Source of the DNA: Isoetes taiwanensis | Lineage: Eukaryota; Streptophyta; Lycopodiopsida; Isoetales; Isoetaceae | DNA length: 64,000 bases | Direction of reading: 5' to 3' | Assembly: GCA_021234155.1 (NCBI GenBank) | Contig: JAJEKV010000225.1 | Location: 64,001-128,000 of the forward strand | In this document: piece after piece, positions 46,203 to 54,325 of the stretch | How the letters are laid out: every line of letters starts with the position of its first letter | Position numbering within the stretch: position 1 is the stretch's first letter | Program-made: the position numbers and the translations under genes | Notes under the pieces: model-generated | Told to the model about the DNA's origin: nothing | Seen by the model: only the letters and a program-made list of their open reading frames with translations | Database searches by the model: none

Positions 46203-46340
46203 ACGGTATAAATTTATCTGAGTTGGTATAAATTTATCTGAGGGAAAAAAAACTTAAAGCTAGACGTATAAATTTATCTGAGAGATGGTATAAATTTATC
46301 TGAGAGGGCAACATAGAACAGAAACGGTATAAATTTATAC
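46203..46340. repeat. Palindrome cluster 1 (five copies) before the transposase start
   Basis: Copies at about 46,204, 46,225, 46,265, 46,287 and 46,325. The first four have a variant right arm (GTATAAATTTATCTGAG); the fifth is CGGTATAAATTTATACG. The first copy lies one base from the start codon of the minus-strand gene, inside its 5' leader. Confidence 0.9.
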
Positions 46341-46611
46341 GAAAACTCACAGACACTTGTATTGAAAACTTTATGGAGAAGCGCTATATGAAACGGCACT
46401 TAGCAGAGGTACTTAAGCCCGGCGCCGGCCACCCTATTTTCTATATACGCAGCTCGGAGTCGAAGGCGCTCGCGGTGCGGCTTATATACCCCCCCTTATT
46501 TGCTCTCCGGAACGTCTATACGCGCGTCTATACTGTCATGGCCACGTAAGTCTACTATCCGTACTGTTCTAGTTTCTCTTTTGTTTTAATCTGCTAGAGT
46601 GTAAGCGCCCA

Positions 46612-46816
46612 CGGTATAAATTTATACCGATATGGTTCTGGATCGGTATAAATTTATACCGCTCGAGCACCTGCGGTATAAATTTATACCGATCATTCTG
46701 GAGCGGTATAAATTTATACGGCGTGATTTCGAGCACCTATTGGTATAAATTTATACCGACTGTGTTCTGGTTCGGTATAAATTTATACCGCCTACGAGCG
46801 GTATAAATTTATACCG
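46612..46816. repeat. Palindrome cluster 2 (seven copies) in the divergent spacer
   Basis: Copies of CGGTATAAATTTATACCG at about 46,612, 46,644, 46,674, 46,704, 46,742, 46,773 and 46,799, spaced 26-38 bases apart with unrelated spacers. Each holds a symmetric TATAAATTTATA. They sit between the transposase start (46,202) and the methyltransferase gene (from about 47.0 kb), where a bidirectional promoter would be expected. Confidence 0.92.
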
Positions 46817-47011
46817 ATCCAGAACCATTTTGGAATCTTGGTGTCTAGTGCTTAAAGAAGTGTCGCGAACCTTAATATTTTAGTAATATTCTTGCATTTT
46901 AAGCTTAAATAACACAAATAAAGTGATAATTTAGTGTAGATTTTATGCTCTTTTTAAGCCTCTATTTTACTTGCTTTTTATGTTACAAAAGGTCGAAAAA
47001 GGTTACGTTTC

Positions 47012-48279
47012 TTGCATAAAAATGGCCTTCTTTACGCTTTTTCCAGCCCCAAGATCAGGGTTTGTACACAAAGGGCCAGTCATCAAAGGTGCACCAATAG
47101 AGCCCGATATCTAACCGAAAGACCGGACATGGTACGTCCACGGGCGCAAGAGAGAGCAAACAAACGGAGGTGCACCTTTACTTGTGTCATCAAGCGGGAA
47201 AAAGGGCAAAGTACAAGTCCGGACGATTATTACCCTGCCGGCGAAATTGTCAACCTTGTTGCTACAGAAGTCGATGATGAACTTTTAATGAAGTGCATGC
47301 ATGACAAGGGGGAATTCTTCTACGTTCTTGAAAGTAAAATGCTTCGAATAAGCATGTGCAAACCCAAAGACGTGCATGACTACGTGGCCGACAATTACAA
47401 GAGTGGCTATGTAAGTATTGTTTAGTGTCTTTACGTATAAATTTATACGAGTCATCCTCCTAACCTAACCCCTCGCATTTACAGGATATAGTGGACATTT
47501 TGATGTCAGTGGTGCTTTGCGAAGAAAAAAAGTTGGTCAAAGGTCTGTGGTACCCCACTCCTAACGAAGAGCTTGAAGAGAAGGACGAGGAAATAGAAGA
47601 AGAAGAGGAAGAGGAACCAGTGGTAACAAAGGGAAAGGGTAGGAAGCATTCCCTGGTAGTAGATACACAGGCTCCTACAAAAAAGAAATCTAGAGGCACA
47701 AAGTCTTTGACTATAGAGGAGTCAACAGAAGCTCTTCAGAAGGCTCCTGGAGCAGATATTGTTGTGAAGCCCGCAGATAAATCAAGTGCTATTCTCAAGC
47801 GGGTGAATGACACTAAACTGCTAAAGCAAACTATTTCTTTGACATTGAGCACCATTAAGAGGCCACCTAAAAATGAAGATGGGGTCAGAGTGCTACAGGT
47901 CCGGAAGCTGTATGCGGCACATGTGGCTATACTGAAACAAAGAATGAGAAGGAATCCTCATGCCCATGTGTCGCCACTAGTTGTTATGGTGGACAGGAGT
48001 CAGTGCAACCAACTAAAAGATTACAAGAAGGCTGACTTCGAAGATTACACATACTACGTTCTTGGAGGCACACATAGTTACAAGGCAAGGAAAGAACTAG
48101 CAAAAGAGGAAAGCCGTAACGAAGTGTGGAAGAGCGTTGAAGCACATATATACGTTGGTGTAATGATGAAGAAGCAAAAAAGTCATTGCCGCGTGAGTCA
48201 TAATCTCGATAATGACTTGATTAAAATGAGTTTAATAGACAAGATCCGTTTCATGCACCGCGAGTGCATTGGAATTTAA
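47012..48279 (+). CDS. ParB-like first exons of the element A methyltransferase gene
   Basis: Exon 1 is open from 47,012; the first ATG in frame is at 47,129. It ends at 47,410 (KSGY), with intron 47,411-47,484 (GTAAGT...ACAG) that contains one palindrome. Exon 2 (from 47,485, DIVDILMSVVLCEEKK) joins in phase. Exon 2 has an acidic run (EEEEEEEP), a basic KGKGRKHS...TKKKSRGT segment, then VRKLYAAHVAILKQRM and YYVLGGTHSYKARKELAKE (about 48,049-48,106). The last is the core of a ParB/sulfiredoxin-like domain (usually GxHRxxA). In phage and bacterial proteins this domain is often fused to DNA methyltransferases, as it appears to be here. The exon frame ends at 48,279; a related frame continues to a GTAAGT near 48,446, so a frameshift is likely there. 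Confidence 0.7.
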
Positions 48280-48445
48280 ACAAATGCATGGAGAGGATTT
48301 TTAAAAGCAAAAGAACAAAGGCTGCGGGAGCTTGGAGAAGCCTGTGTGTGACAGTCTTTGCCGCCGGCTATGACTTCGATAAGAAGCCCATTATGGCGGT
48401 AAAACAATAACGATAACTACTTTCGGTGGCATCGGAGATGGTCAA

Positions 48446-48660
48446 GTAAGTAAATGCTCTTCTTTCTATGTTTTGTAGTATGTTTTAGTGTGGTTACAAG
48501 TGCCTTGGCACGGTATAAATTTATCTGGCGGCGAGAGACGCATTATAATTTATACCGCCCCTAATCGCGGTGTATAAATTTATAAACAATCCGTGGACGG
48601 TATAAATTTATACCGCGTGACTACAATAATCGCGGCGATTTAGGCGGTAGGGGTGTGCAA
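48446..48660. repeat. Palindrome cluster 3 (four copies) in an intron
   Basis: Copies at about 48,511, 48,543 (one arm shortened), 48,568 (mutated) and 48,598 (perfect). They follow a GTAAGT donor at about 48,446 and precede the next coding stretch (from about 48,690). Confidence 0.85.
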
Positions 48661-48689
48661 CATATTCTCTTCGCCAAGCAACACTAAAC

Positions 48690-49386
48690 TAATGGCGTTT
48701 GTCCATTTACTGGTGTGGGATCTTCAAGAAAGAATTTTTTGTATGTTCGAAGATGGTGAGCTTAAAGAGCAAGCCCGACTCCAGCAGAAAACCAAAAAGG
48801 GTGGAGAACAAAAACAGTAAAAAATATGAGCATTGTACCACGGGCCAGCTATTGTGGTCTAAAAAGCAAAAGATATTTTTGTTAAGCCTTTTGCAAAAAA
48901 GTCGTGGCCAAGGAATTTACATTAGACCTAAATGGCCAAGGAAGCTAAGGCGTAAGCCTCATTTGCAATGCCGTGTCTCTTCTACATTTTACGGTCTTAC
49001 AACATGTTTCTCTTTTGCGGTCGGAAAGACATTGTCACCGCCAGGGCCGAAAGTTAATGAGGCAACTTAACCTAGAGGATTTGGGAGGAGTGCAAGCTAC
49101 GTACCCAAGTTGTACCAGCGATGATAGTATCATTAGAGAGCACCTATTTGTTAACTTTAGTGGTCGGGTAAGTTTTGCTAAAACTATGTTCTTTGTTTGT
49201 GCCTTTTTCTTACAATATTCTTATAGAACAAGAAAAGGGGCTCCCCCATTTGGATTTTTAAACCTGGTTAGTAGGGCCAAGGAAGAGAGGCAGAGACTTA
49301 AGGCAATTGAACAGGGAAGGGAGGTCGCCAGCTTTGACACTTCTTATGAAAGATTTACAACGTTTGGTCCGGACTGCATGTACTGA
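48690..49386 (+). pseudogene. Middle exons of the element A methyltransferase gene
   Basis: Overlapping frames give CMFEDGELKEQARLQQKTKK (about 48,740), and LEDLGGVQATYPSCTSDDSI then FVNFSGR before a GTAAGT at about 49,169, then KGAPPFGFLNLVSRAKEERQ and FDTSYERFTTFGPDCMY up to 49,386. Charged, Lys/Glu-rich helices fit the linker between the ParB-like and methyltransferase parts. Exon borders are not certain and several frame changes are needed. Confidence 0.4.
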
Positions 49387-49399
49387 GTTGTTGAGGTGA

Positions 49400-49678
49400 C
49401 GCGCACGCAGGCCGGGGACACTTTTGGACAAAGCGTAACTTTACATTATGCATTGCGGATATTCCCTATGGTTTCAAAAAATTAAGGACGGCCGCTTTTG
49501 ACGAGGGAGGCTTTCACGCATACGTGCAAGTCCACTCTTTTTTGGAAGGCCTCAAGGAAGTCACCTTATCGCTAACCGGAGGGTCATCATTTTCCATTAG
49601 GACCTACAAACAATGTGATTGCTTAAACCTATGGGAGTCAGTATGCAGCAATGCCGGCTTTGAAAAGCAAGGCGTTTG
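49400..49678 (+). pseudogene. DNA methyltransferase exon with motif IV (DIPYG)
   Basis: The frame reads KRNFTLCIADIPYGFKKLRT, then FDEGGFHAYVQVHSFLEGLK and CNAGFEKQGVW-like sequence up to a GTAAGC donor at 49,679. LxxADxPYGF is the catalytic motif IV region of amino-DNA-methyltransferases (usual form (D/N/S)PP(Y/W)). The middle Pro is Ile here (DIPYG, about 49,458-49,472), a possible loss-of-function change. Motif IV lies before motif I, as in permuted beta-class enzymes. Confidence 0.65.
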
Positions 49679-49935
49679 GTAAGCTTAACATTTAACTTTT
49701 TCTTTTTAGTAACTCCACGGTATAAATTTATACCACAACCGCCCTAAAGGTTTAAATTTATATAGCAAGGCAATGTCGTATAAATTTAGACGACTGCGGA
49801 CCTTGGTATAAATTTATCTGACAAGGCAACCACGGTATAAATTTATACCGCCACACATTGAGCTAACTTATTTTCCTTGTTTTTATTTTACTAATATTTC
49901 ATTGTTGTCTTTGTTTGGCGGGGCTTAAAACAAAC
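49679..49935. repeat. Palindrome cluster 4 (five copies) in an intron
   Basis: Copies at about 49,718, 49,749 (mutated), 49,777, 49,804 and 49,833. The stretch begins with a GTAAGC donor and ends in a pyrimidine-rich tract before the next coding block, so it is an intron carrying five palindromes. Confidence 0.85.
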
Positions 49936-50590
49936 GTTAAGGGTCATGGTGGTGGTCCGCGGCTTAGTGAGTTGTTTGAGCATTTTCACATAGGGTTTTA
50001 CAAGTATGACGCCAAAAACCATGGTTCACTTTAATACGAGAATGAGAAGACTCCTCCCCGCAATGCATTTCAGGTTCCGCGGTTTTGCAAAAATTAAGAG
50101 ACCCACAAGCGACAAAGCTTCTGTGGTGTCCCAATATCGAAGCCTGACTTATTAATAATTTGATACTGATGGTTTTCGCCCTGGGATTTGGATCTTGGGA
50201 CGCATTTTCCGCTCGGGCACCACAGCAGTTTATTGCCCTTAAGGGCGCAATGTTGTCTCCGTCGACATAGACCCGGACAAAATAAGTTTCATCAGGACCA
50301 GGATAAGCTCTTGTGAATCCTTTCCTGATGAAAACGAGGAACTGGGAGCAAAAAATGGTGCTGGCGATGTAAAAGGCACATATACAGAAATCCAGCCTCC
50401 ACTTACGGGAAGAAGAGATGAGGAGGTGGAGTTCGTCGATCTGGAGCTTTGTGGTGCAGCGAGCGAGAGAAACGCAATACACTGTACCATTGGAATCGAG
50501 GAATACGTCTACGCTATTATAACCTCGCAAGAGACTGATCCTAAGGGGAGAGACAGTCCTGTGGACTGGGAAGAGCCACCTCCCGTATAA
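49936..50590 (+). pseudogene. DNA methyltransferase exon with motif I/II and stop inside a palindrome
   Basis: After LSELFEHFHIGFYKYDAK and NAFQVPRF-like sequence, with frame changes near 50,030 and 50,150, the frame reads IFRSGTTAVYC, a stop, then GRNVVSVDIDPDKISFIRTR. SGTTA matches the FxGxGTT form of motif I (S-adenosylmethionine binding, about 50,213-50,230) and VDID matches acidic motif II. The tail runs through EEVEFVDLELCGAASERNA to WEEPPPV and a TAA at 50,588-50,590, which lies inside the last palindrome. Domain order (IV before I) points to a permuted N6-adenine or N4-cytosine methyltransferase. The internal TAA and frame changes indicate a dead copy. Confidence 0.65.
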
Positions 50591-50599
50591 ATTTATACA
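50584..50599. repeat. Palindrome copy overlapping the stop codon
   Basis: CGTATAAATTTATACAG; the TAA used as stop by the methyltransferase frame is its second to fourth A/T triplet. Confidence 0.85.
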
Positions 50600-51039
50600 G
50601 ACAGCATTTTAAACTATCTTTCATTGTAATCTATGTGCTAAGAATTTCAATATATTTTGATGAAGATTTTTCAACTGAAAACTTTGTCTCTTCAACAATG
50701 CTTAATTAGAACAATTCTTTTTTTGATTCATGATTTGGACTCTTTCTTTTTCTATGTTTGATTTTCTTAGTACTTATATTAAGCTTGCAAAAACACAAAA
50801 CTATATTTCCTTCTATTTTCAACAACAAATACTTAATGAGTTTTTAAATGTAATGTCTCTCTCCTCAAAACAAGCTTTTTTTTTTTTTGCCCTTCTTAAA
50901 AAATGAAAAGGCTTCAAAAATGTTGCTTTTTTTGGGGTATTTCGAATGCTATTTGCTCAACAATCTATTTTGCTCCCTATTTTGTCCATTTTTTTCAAGT
51001 TTCCAATTTTTATAAAGGAATCTTTCAAACGCACTTCTT
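50600..51039. other. Right subterminal AT-rich region of element A
   Basis: No coding evidence. A hairpin formed by AAACGCACTT (51,028-51,037) and AAGTGCGTTT (51,044-51,053) abuts the right terminal repeat. Confidence 0.55.
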
Positions 51040-51069
51040 AAATAAGTGCGTTTCATTTTAAACCTTGTT
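51040..51069. repeat. Right terminal inverted repeat of element A
   Basis: AAATAAGTGCGTTTCATTTT then AAACCTTGTT, the reverse complement of the left end with one mismatch, followed by the CCAC target duplication (51,070-51,073). Confidence 0.92.
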
Positions 51070-51604
51070 CCACCCAAGGTTCTGACAATTTAAAGGCGTC
51101 GGCCTTTTGTCGGTGCCCTTCGACTTGCTCATTGAAGAGTGAGAATAATTTGATACTGATAATTTCTTTGTGTGGTAGAATTTACCCTTCTGGCAGTCTT
51201 CTACATACATTGTTAGATTATTTGAATCTGGCGCAGAGACGGAGATCACAACACCGACCTTCTTGTACTTGTCCCCGGAGCTCTTCTTATCCCTTTGGTG
51301 GAGAAACAGATCTTTCTCCTTCCCACTTGTTGATACCTCGACATACCAACAAGAATCTGCTGGTGTGTCAGAAGCTCTGTCTCCAATCCCTCGATGACGA
51401 AGAATGGAGAGGGCAGTTGATCACTAGCGACTCCGCGGTGAATGCTGCAAGACCAAGGGATGGATCAATAAACGTATTCCGACCAAAGAAAACCTCCGAG
51501 CTCACTCGAGCTCGACTTTTTTCTTCTTTGCCGCTAGAACCGGCATCCGGCTCCGGCGCCCCGCTTCTTGGTCGAGTCGTCATGTATGCCGTATGCCCTC
51601 GCAT
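51070..51604 (-). pseudogene. Locus B upstream exon
   Basis: Minus strand: a frame from about 51,604 (MRGHTAYMTTRPRSGAPEPD, then RVSSEVFFGRNTFIDPSLGL) is continued, after a frame change near 51,420, by RHRGIGDRASDTPADSCWYV and KYKKVGVVISVSAPDSNNLT, reaching PTPLNCQNLGW at the element A insertion site. It then resumes at 42,665 with KDLEG. No domain recognised. It leads into the acidic linker and ParB-like core, so it is probably the N-terminal half of the same protein. The ATG at 51,604 is a plausible but unproven start. Confidence 0.5.
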
Positions 51605-51959
51605 CTTCTTTCCCCTCGAACTCCCCTCAGAATTAAGCCTCTTCCGCGCTTGGAGGTTTTAGGACTCCGCGACGTAAAAGGTCGGTGTTCTTAAATTTGA
51701 ATTTAAGGACATACATTCATTTAAGAAAAAAGCAGGCTAAGGGTACAAAGACGGTCGTTTTAGCCCGCCCAAACACCATTTCGAAATTGAATCACATCCA
51801 GGGACTTAGTGAGCGCAGTGTAGCTTATCTTCACTGCGGCATTGGCGACTTTGAGTTGGGAGGCGAGCATCGACTGTAAGCGACTTCCGGAATGGCGCCA
51901 CGACGCGGTAGGCTCCTCACAGCGCCTTGCTCTGTGTCTTTTTTCTAACCGCGCGTCTT

Positions 51960-52175
51960 ATTGCAAGTAGTTGATAGCACGGCTAAGGTAGCCGGAGGAG
52001 CTGCCACACACTGAACTCTACACTGCAGCGCCATGGAAGGGGGATACACGAGAATCGCATTGATACAAGTATTAGATGCGAATGCACTCTTGATGAGACC
52101 GACAGAAGAAGCAAAGACTCTCGGAGAGGCTGCGGGATCTGTGATACAATGGCCCAAGGAATTACTGCGTGAAGA
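51960..52175 (+). CDS. Exon with DUF8039-like segment, divergent to locus B gene
   Basis: A frame after a TTGCAAG acceptor-like site gives VDSTAKVAGGAATH and, after one stop or frame slip, MEGGYTRIALIQVLDANALL then AKTLGEAAGSVIQWPKELLR, and a GTGAGT donor at about 52,176. The pattern of a Gly-x-x-Arg-Ile-x-Ile strand, 'xLPxP'-like stretch, then TLGxAxGSxIQWPK is that of DUF8039, found in plant genes linked to En/Spm-type transposons. It points away from the minus-strand gene, as the transposase does in element A, but no transposase catalytic core was found. Upstream plus-strand frames (51,685-51,879, KTVVLARPNTISKLNHIQGL) may be another exon. Confidence 0.4.
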
Positions 52176-52559
52176 GGTGAGTTTCAGAGATGCCTGTGTT
52201 ATTTTGTGTGTAGAACATGCCGTCTGTGTTTAGATCATGGAACTGCTCATAAGCTCGACGGATTTATTGTTTCCTTGTCGAGCATTTCTCAGCTTCGAGA
52301 GATGAATTACTCTCTGGGTTGAGAGATGCTCGGCACGGAAACAATGGATCGGGGGTAAACGTGAACAGTTCCGTGTTCTGGTCATGGAATGTTCGGCAGC
52401 AACTAGCGAACAGTTTTAGGTGTATTTTTTCTTGGAATGTTTTCCCTTCAGTTTAGAAGCATAGGGCTCCATCCAGTGCGAGTATCTGTTAGGCGTACTA
52501 GTTGGGTATAGATCAGGCTAGGTCTAAGGCCCTGGAGATGCGGTTCAAATGCTTAGACC

Positions 52560-53590
52560 CAAAGGCCTGCAGATAGTCAGGGCCACTTCCCTTCGCAATA
52601 TTCGAGCAAGATAGTTCGAAGGAGAGTGGCTCAGACTGTCTGCAGGCACCTGGAGAATGCACGGGAGCGGGCATTGCTATGTGTGAGGCCAGCGGGTCCT
52701 CTCGACAGGATAGAGGCATTCTCGACTCGCGAGCTGAGAATGCAGACAGCAAGCTCTGTGGTTTCCCTGTGGTTAGTTGTAGAGGCCTCCACCCAGTCCG
52801 AGCCCCTCCCCTTCGCAATATTCGACGAAGATGGTTCGAAGGAGAGTGGCTCTGACTGGGTAGAGGCCACTGCGACCATACACAGGAGAATTAGCTGGCT
52901 AAGGGATTCTCGACTTGCGAGTCGAGAATGCAAGTGTTGGCTTCCTGTCTGCATTCTCGACTCGTAAGTCGAGAATGCCTTAGCCATCGAGAACTCCAGA
53001 TAGTACACATGGAGTCTTTGGTTAAGGTTAAGGCATTCGACTCGCCCCGAGCCGAGAATCACGATAGCAAGCTCTGTGGTTTCCCTGTGGTTAGTTGTAG
53101 AGGCCTCCACCCAGTCTGAGCCCATCCCCTTTGCAATATTCGACGAAGATGGTTCGAAGGAGACGGTCTCTGACTGGGTAGAGGCCACTGCGACCATACA
53201 CAGGAGAATTGGTTGGCTAAGGGATGCAAGTGTTGGCTTCCTGTCTGCATTCTCGACTCGCAAGTCGAGAATGCCTTACCCATCGAGAACTCCAGATAGT
53301 ACACATGGAGTGTCGGCCGGAAGTTAGGCATTCTCGACTTCGCGAAATGAAGGCGAACAGAGAGCCAAATAAATACCCACAATGGTTCAACCGAGGGACC
53401 GCAGATCAAAGCCACTTCCGCCATAATATCCAGGAGCAAGATAGTTTGAAGGAGAGTGGCTAAGACTGCGGTCAGCAGTATAGAGAATGCATTAGAGCCC
53501 TGGTGACCGGGTGTGTGAGATTAGCGGGTGTTCTCGGCAGGTTAGAGGCATTGGCTAGGTATGACATTCTCAACTCGCGAGTCGAGAATG
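52560..53590. repeat. Palindrome-rich duplicated block upstream of locus B
   Basis: A unit with GGTTTCCCTGTGGTTAGTTG at 52,761 recurs at 53,077 (period about 316), including GACGAAGATGGTTCGAAGG and ACTCCAGATAGTACACATGG. A second, more diverged pair starts at about 52,590 and 53,400 (CAAGATAGTTCGAAGGAGAG and CAAGATAGTTTGAAGGAGAG). Palindrome copies occur at 52,718, 52,908, 52,954, 53,034, 53,250, 53,329 (half) and 53,568, mostly at unit boundaries. Open frames through the block on both strands are by-products of the repeats. Confidence 0.8.
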
Positions 53591-54140
53591 CAAGAATGGT
53601 TGCAGAAGACTTTCTTTGGCTAGAAAGGAGTTGGGTAACTGTGCATTTTCGTCGGCGAAGTCGGGAATCCCTCAACCAGACCAACAATCCGGAAAGTACA
53701 GGCCTTATTCGACCAGAAGTCGAGCTCCCTCGACTTCAGGTAGGCAGAACAAAATGTACTTCCGGATTGTTGGCAAGCCGAGGGATTCCGACTCACCGAA
53801 AAGCCGGGTTCCCTTATGCACCTCTCCCGCAAAGGAGGATATCTTTGTGAGTGAAATTTTCAATCAGAAGGCAATTCCTATTTTAAGTTTACGTAAAACA
53901 ATTTCATGCATAGTTATGTTCTTTTTATGAATCATAAGAGCGGTTTTGCACTTTCTTTTTCGAATGGTTTATGGTGACGTTCTCTTACTGTTATGGAATA
54001 CTTCTATCTCTCAGGATTCCTAAGCCGGGTGCTTGCCACTACTATTAGCATCTAAGAACACTGATGCATGTACAAGGTATTCAAGTAAACAATAACTAAA
54101 CACAAGAAAGCACAAAGCGTAAAGCAAATCAAAAGGAAAG
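53591..54140. other. No gene seen
   Basis: Contains an imperfect inverted pair (GAAGTCGAGCTCCCTCGACTT near 53,717) perhaps derived from the B palindrome, and otherwise nothing recognisable. Confidence 0.4.
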
Positions 54141-54325
54141 CGTTGAAACCGGCTTTGAAACAACGGACAAATGAGAAAATATTAAGAAAAAAAAAAACGG
54201 GAGATAAGTTGGATGAGGAGGAAGCTGCAGAGTTCGATGCCATTTTGCTCTGCGCGTTTGCAAAGCCGAAGCGTAAGGATTTCTTAGGGCTGGAAAATGT
54301 ATCGGGGTATATGAAGAGGCTCTAA
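54100..54325 (+). CDS. Short basic/acidic exon-like frame, unrecognised
   Basis: A plus-strand frame reads KHKKAQ..., KPALKQRTNEKILRKKKTGD, KLDEEEAAEFDAILLCAFAK and PKRKDFLGLENVSGYMKRL. Charged, helix-prone composition; no known domain. It may be an exon of a gene divergent from locus B, or chance. Confidence 0.25.

Larger units (their letters stand above)
42666..51069. mobile_element. Element A: 8.4 kb TIR transposon with ParB/methyltransferase cargo and private palindromes
   Basis: The ends are 30 bp inverted repeats (29/30 identical) flanked by CCAC. Excision in silico joins the minus-strand codons QNLGW and KDLEG in one frame, so the boundaries are secure. Inside, a DUF7869-type transposase gene (minus, about 46.2 to 43.05 kb) and a ParB-like/DNA-methyltransferase gene (plus, about 47.0 to 50.6 kb) diverge from a spacer full of CGGTATAAATTTATACCG palindromes. 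Both genes are frame-broken, so this copy is probably not autonomous. The family is not one I can name; DUF7869-type DDE transposases place it near KDZ-like DNA transposons, but that is an inference. Confidence 0.85.
27743..53740. other. Locus B: palindrome-bearing split gene(s), interrupted by three insertions
   Basis: Defined by a dispersed 22 bp palindrome (core TCTCGACTCGCGAGTCGAGA) found at 27.74, 28.47, 28.59, 28.72, 29.73, 29.78, 31.83, 32.06, 32.11, 32.35, 32.41, 41.85, 52.72, 52.91, 52.95, 53.04, 53.25 and 53.57 kb, and nowhere inside the inserted elements. Minus-strand coding pieces (51.6-51.07, 42.67-41.9, 31.75-29.9, 29.8-28.8, 28.4-27.9 kb) lie between them. Insertions are a 313 bp TIR element, a Ty3/gypsy element and element A. 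Outer ends and any terminal repeats were not found, so whether B is itself a transposon or a host gene is open. Confidence 0.6.

Noticed and set aside
46204-46816. CRISPR-like array of regularly spaced 18 bp repeats
   Set aside because: The repeats are perfect palindromes with short, unequal spacers, lie in a plant genome and extend into introns. No cas genes are present.
42666-51069. Endogenous giant-virus or phage insertion, because of the ParB-like and methyltransferase domains
   Set aside because: The segment has TIRs, a target duplication, a DUF7869-type transposase and GT-AG introns, and no capsid, polymerase or packaging genes.
53059-53263. A possible repeat protein encoded by the duplicated block on the minus strand
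   Set aside because: The repeated peptides run straight through the non-coding palindromes, and unit lengths are not multiples of three between all copies.
52513-53463. Several long open frames on both strands in the duplicated block
   Set aside because: They repeat the same peptides with the 316 bp unit and change frame between units. The frames are a by-product of repeats that happen to lack stops.
54052-54243. Minus-strand hydrophobic 63-codon frame
   Set aside because: It is the complement of a more plausible charged plus-strand frame, and its Phe/Leu-rich composition comes from Lys/Glu codons read in reverse.
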